Below, one piece after another: positions 48,559-56,938 of a stretch of 64,000 bases of DNA (position 1 is its first letter; each line of letters opens with the position of its first letter). Below the pieces are notes generated by a model. That model had not been told where the DNA came from. It saw only the letters and a program-made list of their open reading frames with translations, and ran no database searches. Both the position numbers and the translations under genes were made by a program. Location: contig NZ_JAQNDM010000002.1 of the NCBI RefSeq assembly GCF_028368975.1, positions 1,364,001 through 1,428,000 of the forward strand, read 5' to 3'. This DNA is from Stigmatella ashevillena (GTDB lineage: Bacteria; Myxococcota; Myxococcia; Myxococcales; Myxococcaceae).

Positions 48559-49776
48559 CTAGCGCTTCATCGCCTCCATGGGGCTGAGCCGTGAGAACTT
48601 GATGGCCGGATAGAGTGCCGCCAGCGCGGCGACGATGAGCCCCGTCATGAACGACGACACGACGCGGGCAGGTGACAAGTCCACATAAAGCATGGTGCTC
48701 ATGGACACCGTGATGTTCCCGGAAGAGGCCATGGACGACATATCGATGCCGCTGCGCATCGAGTAGATGGCGGCACTTCCGAGAAGAGCCCCCATTAGCG
48801 CTCCCAGCACGCCAATCACTCCCGCTTCCACCATGAGCATCGCGGCCATGCGCTCCGTCTGCAAGCCGAGCGCGCGGTAGGTACCGATCTCCCGGATGCG
48901 CTCGAAGGCGCTCATCACCATGGTATTGGCGATGCTGGTGGCCGCCACCAGCATGATGAGGAAGACCAGGGCGTTGAGGGACTTCCGGCGGACCTGATTC
49001 ACGCTGAGCACCGGGGCGGCGCGCTCCTGCCACGTTTGCATGAAGAGCCCCTGCGCCTGCAGCGTGGACGCATGCCGCGACTGCACCTCCAACGCCAGCG
49101 CATCCCGCGGCACGAAGCCCACCACCTCGGACACAGAGTGGGCCGAGTCCAGCAGTTCCTGTGCCTTCTTCAGGGGGATGAAGAAGGTGGTGGAGTCAAC
49201 GGCGGCATTGGAGCTGCGGATGATGCCGGCGACGACAAACTCCTCCGCGGTGTAGGTGCCAAAGCGGGTGCGCGCCAGGAGCGTCGCCGTGGATCCCGGC
49301 TCCAACCCCAGCGGCTCGGCCAGCCCAGAGCCCACCCAGACGGGGTTCTGCTCCGGCTTGACGGGAGCAGATCGGATCACGGGAAGCTCGAACGCCGCCA
49401 GATACGACTCGGGCTCGATGCCCACGCCCCTGGCCTGCAACCCATCACGCCCGTTGCTCAGCTCCGCGGGAAAGCTCAGGCGTGGGTGGAGTTGAGCCTC
49501 CATGGAATCTCCCCAGGACGCCTTCTGCTTCTCCCACTCCTCCACCAGCGGGCCGATCTCGTTCTCTTCCTCCGCCTCCAGATAGCCCTTCGCCATGATC
49601 CGGAAGTGCCCCGTGTCCGAGCGGATCTGTCCGCGGATGACGGAGCTGTCGAGCCCATCGATGAAGGACAGGCCCAGGACCATCATGAACACGCCAACGA
49701 AAATGGACACCGCCGTCAACAACGAGCGGCGCATCTTGCGGAACGTGTTCTTCAGCGCGATTCGCAGCAGGAACAT
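48559..49776 (-). CDS. FtsX-type ABC transporter permease (first of pair)
   Basis: A permease of about 405 aa with the same four-helix layout as its neighbour: first helix in LLTAVSIFVGVFMMVLGLSF, a periplasmic domain, then helices near LNALVFLIMLVAATSIANTM, MLMVEAGVIGVLGALMGALL and VVSSFMTGLIVAALAALYPA. The coupling motif reads AFERIREIGTYRALGL. The ATG at 49776 shares a base with the ATPase stop codon (TGATG), and a GTG three bases upstream is also in frame; either start means translational coupling to the ATPase. It is 46 nt ahead of the second permease. Sequence divergence between the two permeases suggests an old duplication and a working heterodimer. Confidence 0.9.
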   Translation of the reverse strand: MFLLRIALKNTFRKMRRSLLTAVSIFVGVFMMVLGLSFIDGLDSSVIRGQIRSDTGHFRIMAKGYLEAEEENEIGPLVEEWEKQKASWGDSMEAQLHPRLSFPAELSNGRDGLQARGVGIEPESYLAAFELPVIRSAPVKPEQNPVWVGSGLAEPLGLEPGSTATLLARTRFGTYTAEEFVVAGIIRSSNAAVDSTTFFIPLKKAQELLDSAHSVSEVVGFVPRDALALEVQSRHASTLQAQGLFMQTWQERAAPVLSVNQVRRKSLNALVFLIMLVAATSIANTMVMSAFERIREIGTYRALGLQTERMAAMLMVEAGVIGVLGALMGALLGSAAIYSMRSGIDMSSMASSGNITVSMSTMLYVDLSPARVVSSFMTGLIVAALAALYPAIKFSRLSPMEAMKR

Positions 49777-50537
49777 CACCCACGCTCCTCAATGCCGGTG
49801 ATCTTGCCGTCACGCAGCTTCACCAACCGGTTGGCGTACTCCATCACCAGTTGATCGTGAGACGAGAAGATGAAGGTGGTCCCGAACGTGCTGTTGAGGT
49901 CCTTCATCAGGTGAAGGATTTCCCTCGCGGTGGTGCTGTCCAGGTTGGCGGTGGGCTCATCCGCCAGCAGCACGGCGGGCCGCTTCACCAGCGCGCGGGC
50001 AATGGCCACGCGCTGCTGCTGGCCACCCGAAAGCTGCCGCGGGAGCCGGTGGGACAAATGCTTGAGGCCCACCCGTTCCAGCACGGGGTTGATGATCTCC
50101 GCCATCTGTCCACGCGACTTGCCGCCTTGGATCTGCAGCGGCAGCTCGACGTTCTCGTAGACGGTCAACACCGGAATGAGGTTGAACTCCTGGAAGATGA
50201 AGCCGATCCGCTCCTTGCGGAAATCCGTCAGCCGCCGTGAGTCGAGCGTGCTGAGGTCCACGCCATCCACGATGACCTTGCCGGAGGTGGGGGAATCAAT
50301 GGCTCCGATCATGTTCAGGCAAGTGGACTTGCCCGAGCCAGAGGGGCCCGTCAGCGCGACGAACGCCCCTTTCTCGATCGCCAGATCCACACCATCCACC
50401 GCCTTCACCGCCGTCTCCCCAGCGCCGTAGGCCCGCGTGGCCTGCTGGAGCAAGACCACCGACGTCTTGTTCACGTGTTCAGGAACCACCCCGGAGGACT
50501 CCGGAACAGGGGACTTCACTTGGACATTCTGACTCAT
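49776..50537 (-). CDS. ABC transporter ATP-binding protein (MacB/LolD type)
   Basis: A 253-aa nucleotide-binding subunit. Seen directly: Walker A GPSGSGKST (~residues 64-72), Q-loop in FIFQEFNLIP, signature LSGGQQQR, Walker B AVLLADEPTANLD and the H-loop in FSSHDQLV. The FQEFNLIPVLTVYENVELPL stretch is typical of the LolD/MacB branch that pairs with FtsX-type permeases. The start at 50537 (MSQNVQ) is preferred; the frame runs further upstream to 50645, but that would overlap the porin-like gene and add an atypical Arg-rich leader. It lies 22 nt after the porin-like gene and overlaps the next permease start. It supplies the energy for the transporter encoded by this operon. Confidence 0.93.
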   Translation of the reverse strand: MSQNVQVKSPVPESSGVVPEHVNKTSVVLLQQATRAYGAGETAVKAVDGVDLAIEKGAFVALTGPSGSGKSTCLNMIGAIDSPTSGKVIVDGVDLSTLDSRRLTDFRKERIGFIFQEFNLIPVLTVYENVELPLQIQGGKSRGQMAEIINPVLERVGLKHLSHRLPRQLSGGQQQRVAIARALVKRPAVLLADEPTANLDSTTAREILHLMKDLNSTFGTTFIFSSHDQLVMEYANRLVKLRDGKITGIEERG

Positions 50538-50559
50538 GTGTTCGCCTTGTACCTGAACG

Positions 50560-51642
50560 CTAGAAACGCCAGTCGAGATAGAGCTCGAGCGTGCGCGTCG
50601 ACAACGCACCCTCCAAGGGGTGCCCGCTTCCGGGCTTGTATTCACCGATTCCGCTCACTCCCCCGAGCAGCAGCCCTCGAACCGTGACCTCCAGGTTGTC
50701 GAAGAAATACCGCCCGACCCCCAGCGACACGAAACCCGAGCGATCCTCGAGGTTACCGATGATGGACAACTTGAGGAAGGTGATCTCGTTGAGCCCGAGA
50801 TCCGCCATCAACGAAACGTATTGACGGCCCAAGAAGGGGCGGCGGCCTTCCAAGTAGGCGGTGAAGTCATAGTCATCCACCCCCGTGCCCCCCGAGCTGT
50901 CCCGGTAGTACTGCGCGGAGAGCGTCAGACGCTCCAGCACGGTGAAGGAATAGTCCACTCCCACCACGACCCGGTACGAGGCTTTGCCCTCCCGTGGCAG
51001 GTGAACTGCCCCCTCGACCCAGTAGCCAACCCACAGATCTCCCTTCACATCCACGCCGATGATCTGCTCGTCCCGCCGCCGGTCATCCGCGGCCAGCAGG
51101 GCGAGCCCCGTGGACCCCAGCAACGTCTCTCCCCGAAGCAGGGACAATGCCTTGCCGTCGGGAAAAGCCACCAGCCCCAGCACCCGGGAGGTGGGAGTCA
51201 GCGAAATGGCCGCACGGGCAGAATCCACGCCGCGCTTCTCCACCGCGAAGTTCAGCGCGGTGTTGAAGTCGACCAGGTCGATGGGATTCCAGATGAGCGC
51301 GGAGCCCATGTTGATGGCCTGGCGGCCAATGCGCAGATCCCACTTCTCGAAGCGGTAATCGATAAAGGCCCTGTCCACCGTCAGTTGGCCTTCTGATTTC
51401 TTCGCGGCCTGCCCGATCACCCGCTGTGCGTTCACCGTTACCACCGAGGACAGCTCCTCGGAGAAGGCCACCGTGAACTCGGGCCGCACGTTGAATTCCG
51501 AGCTGTAGTTCTCCGAGTCCAGCGGGCTGAAGAGGTAGGACCGGCTGCGAAGGCTGCCAGCAATGTTCGTCGAGACTTCGGCCTGAGCCACCGAGCCGAG
51601 AACAACCCCCAACAGTCCCCAGAGTACACCCACCCGCCTCAC
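50560..51642 (-). CDS. Outer-membrane beta-barrel (porin-like) protein
   Basis: An exported protein of about 360 aa. The chosen GTG start at 51642 gives VRRVGVLWGLLGVVLGSVAQA, a good signal peptide, with GGAGAG just ahead. Upstream in-frame starts up to 51753 exist but would bury the signal. The mature part alternates polar and hydrophobic residues in strand-length runs (for example YSSEFNVRPEFTVAFSEEL, WDLRIGRQAINMGSALIW) and ends in LELYLDWRF, with the terminal Phe expected of a barrel recognised by the BAM machinery. It is the first gene of the minus-strand ABC operon, so it could be the outer-membrane exit or a barrel dependent on that system. The precise porin family is not recognised. 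Confidence 0.75.
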   Translation of the reverse strand: MRRVGVLWGLLGVVLGSVAQAEVSTNIAGSLRSRSYLFSPLDSENYSSEFNVRPEFTVAFSEELSSVVTVNAQRVIGQAAKKSEGQLTVDRAFIDYRFEKWDLRIGRQAINMGSALIWNPIDLVDFNTALNFAVEKRGVDSARAAISLTPTSRVLGLVAFPDGKALSLLRGETLLGSTGLALLAADDRRRDEQIIGVDVKGDLWVGYWVEGAVHLPREGKASYRVVVGVDYSFTVLERLTLSAQYYRDSSGGTGVDDYDFTAYLEGRRPFLGRQYVSLMADLGLNEITFLKLSIIGNLEDRSGFVSLGVGRYFFDNLEVTVRGLLLGGVSGIGEYKPGSGHPLEGALSTRTLELYLDWRF

Positions 51643-51911
51643 GCTTCTCTCCAACCCACGCGCATGCACGGCCAAGGTATGCACCTCTGTGGACACCCCC
51701 TCGTCACCCGCGCGCCCTCTCAAGATGGTCCGGACGTTAACACTACCCGGCACCTGGCATGCAATGCCGTAATTTCTACAAATTCATGGATTTCTTTATT
51801 TACCGACTTCAACCCCCGTAAAATACGCACCCGCTGGATGTTTCCTTCTTTACTACACCGCTTTATCCGGCAATACTGGGGATTCCAAGAGTTCTTGAAC
51901 GGGATCGTTGC
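51643..51911. promoter_or_regulatory. AT-rich divergent promoter region with a short palindrome
   Basis: This is the gap between the divergent porin-like and YczE-type genes. Its middle (about 51765-51850) is clearly more AT-rich than the surrounding coding DNA, as expected for promoters reading both ways. A 13-nt inverted repeat, GGCAT-GCA-ATGCC, lies at 51756-51768 and could be a regulator site. No confident -35/-10 pair is identified. Confidence 0.45.
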
Positions 51912-52601
51912 ATGGACCTTTACTGGAAGCGCTTCTCTGAGTTTTGGGCTCCACGTTTTGAGCAGGTGCAGTACTTCCTCTACCTGCTCGGCTGTGTCCT
52001 GTTTTCCTTCGGTGCCAACTTCTTCATTGCCTCACACCTGGGCACGGACCCTCTGGATGTGATGGCGCTGGGACTCATCCAGCATGTGCCTTGGATGACC
52101 GTGGGCATGGCACATGGCGGCTTCGCAGCGCTGTGCCTGGGGGTCTGGGCAATATGGAACCGCAAGGCTCCCCCGCTGTCGCCCTTCGTGACGTTCTTCC
52201 TCTGCGGCAGCCTCATTGACCTCTGGATGCACATCCAGGTCGCGAACGCCTTTCTGTTCCTTCCCCCTTTTCCGATGATGCTCATCGGCGTCGTGCTGTG
52301 CGCCTATGGCTCGTCGCTCATCATCATGAGCGGCATCGGGATCCGAGCGATGGATCTCGTCGCCATCTCCATGGTGAACAAGTGGCGCCTGCCTTTCTGG
52401 GCCAGCAAAGGGGCGCTTGAGGTGCTGCTGCTCGTCTCAGGATGGATCCTGGGAGGGCCGATTGGCATCGGGACCCTCTTCTTCCTGGCCTTCGTCGGCT
52501 GGCTCATCCAGCCCTTGATGTGGGCCAACAACCAGTTTTTGAAACTGCGGAACTACGGGCTGGAGGTCTCCCAGTCCGGCCCGACCAGCCAGCTCACATA
52601 G
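51912..52601 (+). CDS. YczE/YyaS/YitT-family integral membrane protein
   Basis: A 229-aa polytopic membrane protein with about five to six hydrophobic segments, the first being QYFLYLLGCVLFSFGANFFI. The stretches LGTDPLDVMALGL and SGIGIRAMDLVAI, each a turn with G-x-(D/A)-x-(M/D)DL-like spacing, look like the two repeats of this family. The biochemical role of the family is unknown. In Bacillus amyloliquefaciens, the relative YczE supports bacillomycin D production, which makes its place beside PKS genes notable. It is divergent from the ABC operon and convergent, 15 nt apart, with the next membrane-protein gene. No strong ribosome site is visible ahead of the ATG. Confidence 0.78.
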   Translation: MDLYWKRFSEFWAPRFEQVQYFLYLLGCVLFSFGANFFIASHLGTDPLDVMALGLIQHVPWMTVGMAHGGFAALCLGVWAIWNRKAPPLSPFVTFFLCGSLIDLWMHIQVANAFLFLPPFPMMLIGVVLCAYGSSLIIMSGIGIRAMDLVAISMVNKWRLPFWASKGALEVLLLVSGWILGGPIGIGTLFFLAFVGWLIQPLMWANNQFLKLRNYGLEVSQSGPTSQLT

Positions 52602-52616
52602 CGAGCAGGCAACGCA

Positions 52617-53117
52617 TCACCGGCCAGCACGGATTTTTCGCCTGTTCTGGAGGGTGAAGTATCCCACGGCAATCGCCGCGTCGCAGATGAGCAGACCCAC
52701 CAAGGCGGGAGCGACAACGGCCATCCCGCCTTCATCGCTGACGACGCTCCAGGCCACCTTCGCGACCGCAATGAAGTTGAGAAGGATCAGTCCGTATTTC
52801 CAGGACCGTTTCCAGAAGGCCAGCGCCAGCGCGAAGAGGGACAGCGGCACCAGCGAGGAGAGGAGGATTTTGGAGAGTGGCCAGTTCCCCGTGAGGTACT
52901 CCTTCTCCATCTCCAGGAAGCCCTGGACTTCTGCATCCAACACCCTGGGCTTGGGAAACCAGAACATGCTGGAGAGCAGAGCCACCAGCGTCAAGATGAT
53001 GCCCCACGCGCTCCGCTTGTAGGCAAAGAAGCAAAACGGGATGAGGAACAACGGCCGGACGTACCAACTCCAAACGTTCTGATGCCTTTCGAACATCCAA
53101 TTGAAGACGTCGTGCAT
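52617..53117 (-). CDS. Hypothetical integral membrane protein
   Basis: A 166-aa protein of unknown function with five likely membrane helices: VWSWYVRPLFLIPFCFFAY, SAWGIILTLVALLSSMFWF, ILLSSLVPLSLFALALAFW, YGLILLNFIAVAKVAWSVV and a final segment near MAVVAPALVGLLICDAAIAV. The short N-terminus (MHDVFNWMFERHQN) has no signal peptide, and the C-terminus is basic (NRRKIRAGR). I do not recognise the family. It is convergent with the YczE-type gene and divergent from the SRPBCC gene, so it is probably a single-gene transcript. A link to either PKS is not shown. Confidence 0.7.
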   Translation of the reverse strand: MHDVFNWMFERHQNVWSWYVRPLFLIPFCFFAYKRSAWGIILTLVALLSSMFWFPKPRVLDAEVQGFLEMEKEYLTGNWPLSKILLSSLVPLSLFALALAFWKRSWKYGLILLNFIAVAKVAWSVVSDEGGMAVVAPALVGLLICDAAIAVGYFTLQNRRKIRAGR

Positions 53118-53405
53118 GGGCCGCTCATATCACCCATCTTCCGTACAGCCAGATTGAATCCGCCCTGGGGACTCCGCAGCGGAGGCTCCAGCCCTTCGCA
53201 TGGAGGGAGGAACCCGCGCCGCGCGGACCGGCCACTGAAAGCACGACCCACAGCACCGCAACCCTCACTTTCCGGGGATTAACGCGAGGGAGGTTTGCCC
53301 GCACAGTGGCGTTCATGCCGCCGAACCCTTTATGGAGTCCTCCTGTCCGCGAACCGTTCCCGGAAACTTGGATCCGGCGGGGATCGCGAAATGAAGGAGC
53401 GCGCC
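53118..53405. promoter_or_regulatory. Divergent intergenic region, mostly featureless
   Basis: This stretch separates the hypothetical membrane protein gene from the SRPBCC gene. It must hold promoters for both, but no convincing -35/-10 pair is visible. Several short GC-rich inverted repeats occur (such as CTCCG-CAG-CGGAG), none stronger than expected for this base composition. AAGGAG near 53395 is the ribosome site of the downstream gene. Confidence 0.4.
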
Positions 53406-53954
53406 ATGCTGAAACCGATTCTCCTGTCTGTCGCCGGGGCTGTCGCCCTTGGAGTGCTCGTGGTGCTCGTGCTCGCGTCCCGCAAGCCGGAGTCCTTCCA
53501 CATCGAGCGGCGCACGGTCATTGCGGCACCACCCGAGGCGGTCTTCCCCCACCTCAACGACTTCCGCCGCTGGGCCAGGTGGTCACCCTGGGAAAAGCTC
53601 GATCCCTCGATGCAGAAGACGTATGGCGGCCCACCGAGCGGTGTGGGCTCGACCTATGCGTGGCGCGGCGACAGCAAGGCAGGTGAAGGAACGATGACCA
53701 TCCTCGAGAGCCGCCCGAGTGAGCTTCTCACACTGCGCCTCGAGTTCCTCAAGCCGTTCCCCGCCACGAATACGGTCACCTACACCCTGGTGCCGAAGGC
53801 AGGCGGCACGGAGATCACGTGGGCGATGGACGGCAAGAACACGTTCATGGGGAAGATCTTCGCCGTCTTCTTCGACATGGACGCCCTCATTGGAAAGGAC
53901 TTCGAGAGGGGCCTTGCGGATTTGAAGCAGGTCTCGGAAGAAGCAGGCCCGTAG
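53406..53954 (+). CDS. Membrane-anchored SRPBCC (START-like) family protein
   Basis: A 182-aa protein. The N-terminal helix LLSVAGAVALGVLVVLVLA is a membrane anchor, followed by an SRPBCC hydrophobic-ligand-binding fold. Typical family stretches are HIERRTVIAAPPEAVFPHLNDFRRWARWSPWE and TVTYTLVPKAGGTEITWAMDG. The fold binds lipids or polyketide-like ligands, and some members act as cyclases, but no catalytic role can be claimed here. The ATG at 53406 is chosen because AAGGAG lies 6 nt upstream. The gene stands alone, 157 nt ahead of the first P450, and may belong to neither PKS cluster. Confidence 0.85.
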   Translation: MLKPILLSVAGAVALGVLVVLVLASRKPESFHIERRTVIAAPPEAVFPHLNDFRRWARWSPWEKLDPSMQKTYGGPPSGVGSTYAWRGDSKAGEGTMTILESRPSELLTLRLEFLKPFPATNTVTYTLVPKAGGTEITWAMDGKNTFMGKIFAVFFDMDALIGKDFERGLADLKQVSEEAGP

Positions 53955-54035
53955 ACCCACGGATCTTCACAACTGCCCGTGAAACGAGAAACCGTCTTCT
54001 CATGCTCGCAGTCTACAAGAGATGTTCACACTTTT

Positions 54036-54074
54036 GAGGTCAACTCAGGACTTCCGAGGTAAACGTCTTGAGGT
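54036..54074 (+). repeat. Three GAGGT direct repeats upstream of the P450 pair
   Basis: GAGGT occurs at 54036, 54056 and 54070. The first two extend to GAGGTCAAC and GAGGTAAAC, a 9-mer with one mismatch, spaced 20 bp apart, or about two helical turns. The set sits 38-76 nt ahead of the first P450 start. It could be an activator or repressor site; this is inference from pattern only. Confidence 0.4.
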
Positions 54075-54111
54075 GCCACCGCAGCGTCGAATGTGCTAAC
54101 TAGACGACGCT

Positions 54112-55542
54112 ATGGCGACCTCCACCCCCGAAACTCGCGATCAGCCGCAAGTTGCGCCTTTCATTCTCAACCACGTCGGTGACGTCTCGCGCCCGCGCCG
54201 GGGCATGTCGACCGCCGCCGACCTCGCGCACCTGCCCGGAGAGGCAGGCATCGTCGCCAACGTTCGCAACACGCTCGGCTGGGTGCGGCGTGGCAACGAA
54301 CATCTGCTGGAACAGCATCGCCGCTTCGGACCGGTCTACCGGACGGTGTTTGCCGGCTACACGGTCGTCTGCGTCGCCGACCCCGAGATGGTCATGTCCA
54401 TCGCGCGCGATGATCACACCTGGTCCACCGCGCTGGCGTGGCTCACGTTCTTCCAGGGGATCGACGCCAAGATCAACGCCGCGCAGGTCGACTCTCCCCT
54501 CTTTCTGGACTTCAAGCCGCATCGGGACGCCCGGAAGATCCTGCAGCCGGCGTTCGGCCACACGGCCACTGCCGGTTACTTCGATGCCGCGACGCCTCTC
54601 TTCGAGAAGGCCATTGACCGGTGGGTGGCGCAAGGCCGCGTGTCGTTCAAGGAAGAAATCCGGAGCCTGCTGGTGGAGGTGTCAACGCGCATCTTCCTGG
54701 GCGTCGACAGCGGGGCCACCGAGTTCGAGCACGCGCTGATCGACTACTGGGAGGGACCGCTCTCGCTGTCGCGAAGCGCGCTGCTCAGCGCCAAGTGGCG
54801 CCGCTCGATACGAGGTCATCGCGTGCTGTGCGAGATGCTGCGCTCGCGGATCGCCGAGCGCCGCGCTACCGGTGGCGACGACTTGTTCAGCCGCCTCTGC
54901 GCCAAGACGCAGGAGTCCGACGCGTTGCTCGACGACGACGGCCTGGTGCGACTGGTGATTGGCGTCATGGCCGCAGCGTTCGCCACCACGTCTTCCGGAC
55001 TGGCCAGCATGGCCTATCTCCTCGCCATTCACCCGGAGTGGCAGGAGCGGATGCGCGAGGAAGCGTTCGCGGTCTCCAAGGGGCGGGTATCCTATGAGGA
55101 CAGCAAGCAGCTCGAGGTGAGTTCGCGCGTCTGGAAGGAGACGATGCGCCTCTACCCCATCGCGCCGTACTGCGCGCGGAGGGCTCTGCACGACGTCGAC
55201 CTGGGCCAGTTTCGGATCCCGGCGGGCACCTTCGTCATGGGGCTGATCTCGGTGGTCATGCAGGACGGCTCGTTGTGGAGCAATCCGCAGCGCTTCGACC
55301 CGGACCGCTTCACCGAAGAGCGCGCCGAGGACAAGAAGAGCAAGGCGTCCTTCCTGCCATTCGGAACTGGTGCTCACACTTGCACCGGCATGCACCTGGC
55401 GAACGCCGAGGCGAAGTCCTTCTGGCATGCGATGCTCACGCGCTGCCGCTTCACGCTCGAGCGCAGCTACCAGGGGCGTCACACGTACAATCCGGCCGGC
55501 ATCGTCTCGGGCGACGTCAAACTCCGGATCGAGCGGCTTTGA
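54112..55542 (+). CDS. Cytochrome P450 monooxygenase 1
   Basis: A 476-aa soluble-type P450. The heme loop is FGTGAHTCTG, with thiolate ligand Cys424. The K-helix ExxR is WKETMRLYP, and the meander FDPDRF is present. The I-helix reads AAFATT around residues 288-293, so the acidic residue of the usual (A/G)Gx(D/E)TT motif is Ala291 while Thr292 remains. No N-terminal membrane helix is seen. The ATG at 54112 has no ribosome site, but the frame opens cleanly there. A second P450 gene follows after 25 nt on the same strand, and both converge on the cis-AT PKS, making them likely tailoring enzymes of that product. They need a ferredoxin/reductase pair that is not encoded in the window. Confidence 0.93.
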   Translation: MATSTPETRDQPQVAPFILNHVGDVSRPRRGMSTAADLAHLPGEAGIVANVRNTLGWVRRGNEHLLEQHRRFGPVYRTVFAGYTVVCVADPEMVMSIARDDHTWSTALAWLTFFQGIDAKINAAQVDSPLFLDFKPHRDARKILQPAFGHTATAGYFDAATPLFEKAIDRWVAQGRVSFKEEIRSLLVEVSTRIFLGVDSGATEFEHALIDYWEGPLSLSRSALLSAKWRRSIRGHRVLCEMLRSRIAERRATGGDDLFSRLCAKTQESDALLDDDGLVRLVIGVMAAAFATTSSGLASMAYLLAIHPEWQERMREEAFAVSKGRVSYEDSKQLEVSSRVWKETMRLYPIAPYCARRALHDVDLGQFRIPAGTFVMGLISVVMQDGSLWSNPQRFDPDRFTEERAEDKKSKASFLPFGTGAHTCTGMHLANAEAKSFWHAMLTRCRFTLERSYQGRHTYNPAGIVSGDVKLRIERL

Positions 55543-55567
55543 TGATCACCAGTCAGGAGAAGCACTG

Positions 55568-56878
55568 ATGTCGGTCGAACAACCCAATCGCTCCGCGTCA
55601 TTCGGGGGCCACCAAGCCCCTCCCTCGACAGCCCAGCAACTGCCCACCGTGCTGGAGGGCTTCGATCTGACCGATCAGGCCCGGTTCTCGAGCGGATTTC
55701 CCCACCAGGTCTTCGCTCGTCTGCGCCGAGACGCGCCCGTGCTCTTCCATCCGCCGGGACAAAGCATCGACGGCGATGGCTTCTGGGTGCTGAGCAGGCA
55801 CGCCGACATCCGCGAGGCGGCGGCCAACCCCGCCTTCTCCTCTCGTGGCGGCGGCGGGCGTCCCAGCGGGGGCACGCACATCGACGATGCCCGGCCGGAG
55901 CTGCCCGGCGTCCTGTTCAACATGATGGATGATCCGCGCCATCAGGATTTCAAGGACGTGATGACCCCCGCAGTGGGACGGCAGTCCCTGGCCACACTGG
56001 AGGGCAAGCTTCGCCCGTACGCGTCCGAGTTGGTGTCCTCGCTGCTTGCACGCGGCCGCTGTGACTTCGCCACCGAAGTGGGCGCCACCGTCGGCGCACA
56101 CGCGGTCTCGCTGCTGTTGGGGATCCCACCCCAGGACTGGCCGCTGTTCGCCGAATGGACCGCGATCTTGATGGGCTTCGACGATCGCGAGGCCGGTCGG
56201 CCCACCGAGCGCAGTCAGAAGATCCACATGGATATCTTTCGCTACGGTTGCCAGCTGCTGGCTGCCAAGCGAGCCGCCCCGTCGGACGACCTGACCTCGC
56301 TGCTGGCGGGCGGAAAGCTGTCCAGCAGCAGCGGCGAGGGGCCTCTCACCGATCTGGAGCGGCAGACCTGTTTCTGCTTGATGGTGCTGGCGGGGACCGA
56401 GTCCACCCGGAACATGATTGCCGGCGGGGTCTTGGCACTGGCTGAGAACCCCGAGCAATGGCGAGCCCTGCGCGCCGATCGCTCGTTGTTGCCGGGCGCC
56501 GTGGAGGAGATCCTCCGCTGGACTTCTCCCACGCCGTACAACCGGCGCACCGCCACCCGCGATATCCAGATTCGCGACACCCAGATCCGGGCTGGCGACA
56601 AGGTGACGCTGTGGTGGACGTCGGCCAACCGGGACGAGGAGGTATTCTCGAATCCGTTCTCCTTCGACATCCGGCGGAAGCCCAATCCGCACCTGGCCTT
56701 CGGCTACGGCAGCCATACCTGCTTCGGCGACCACCTCGGCAGACTTGAGATACGCGTGGTGTTGGAAGCCCTGCTCGATCGGATCGAACGGATTGAGCTC
56801 ACTGGGCAGGTTGCCTGGGCAGGTAGCAACAAGCACACCGTGCTGCTAGGCATGCCGGTGGCGTTGACTGGAGCGTAA
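55568..56878 (+). CDS. Cytochrome P450 monooxygenase 2
   Basis: A 436-aa bacterial class P450. The heme loop is FGYGSHTCFG (Cys385), the I-helix AGTEST is canonical, and EEILRW carries the ExxR. The length and layout fit soluble bacterial P450s that hydroxylate terpenoid or polyketide substrates. The ATG at 55568 follows CAGGAG at a normal distance; the frame runs open upstream to 55370 but overlaps the first P450, so that extension is rejected. With the 25-nt gap, the two P450 genes probably form one transcript ending at the hairpin at 56894. Its low similarity to P450 1 suggests that the two oxidise different positions. Confidence 0.94.
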   Translation: MSVEQPNRSASFGGHQAPPSTAQQLPTVLEGFDLTDQARFSSGFPHQVFARLRRDAPVLFHPPGQSIDGDGFWVLSRHADIREAAANPAFSSRGGGGRPSGGTHIDDARPELPGVLFNMMDDPRHQDFKDVMTPAVGRQSLATLEGKLRPYASELVSSLLARGRCDFATEVGATVGAHAVSLLLGIPPQDWPLFAEWTAILMGFDDREAGRPTERSQKIHMDIFRYGCQLLAAKRAAPSDDLTSLLAGGKLSSSSGEGPLTDLERQTCFCLMVLAGTESTRNMIAGGVLALAENPEQWRALRADRSLLPGAVEEILRWTSPTPYNRRTATRDIQIRDTQIRAGDKVTLWWTSANRDEEVFSNPFSFDIRRKPNPHLAFGYGSHTCFGDHLGRLEIRVVLEALLDRIERIELTGQVAWAGSNKHTVLLGMPVALTGA

Positions 56879-56893
56879 AGCACCCCGCGCGTC

Positions 56894-56920
56894 CTGCGGC
56901 CCTCGGGTGGAGGGCCGCAG
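56894..56920. terminator. Perfect 11-bp hairpin between convergent P450 and PKS genes
   Basis: The arms CTGCGGCCCTC (56894-56904) and GAGGGCCGCAG (56910-56920) are exact inverted repeats around a 5-nt loop. The hairpin sits in the 60-nt gap between two convergent stop codons, where a shared terminator is expected. No U-run follows on either strand, so termination would rest on the stem. Confidence 0.75.
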
Positions 56921-56938
56921 CGCCCGCCGCGGAAGGGC

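Noticed and set aside
50538-50645. N-terminal extension of the ABC ATPase
   Set aside because: It would overlap the porin-like gene and adds an Arg/Ser-rich leader not seen in the family.
55370-55567. N-terminal extension of P450 2
   Set aside because: It overlaps the end of P450 1 and lacks a ribosome site; the ATG at 55568 has CAGGAG upstream.
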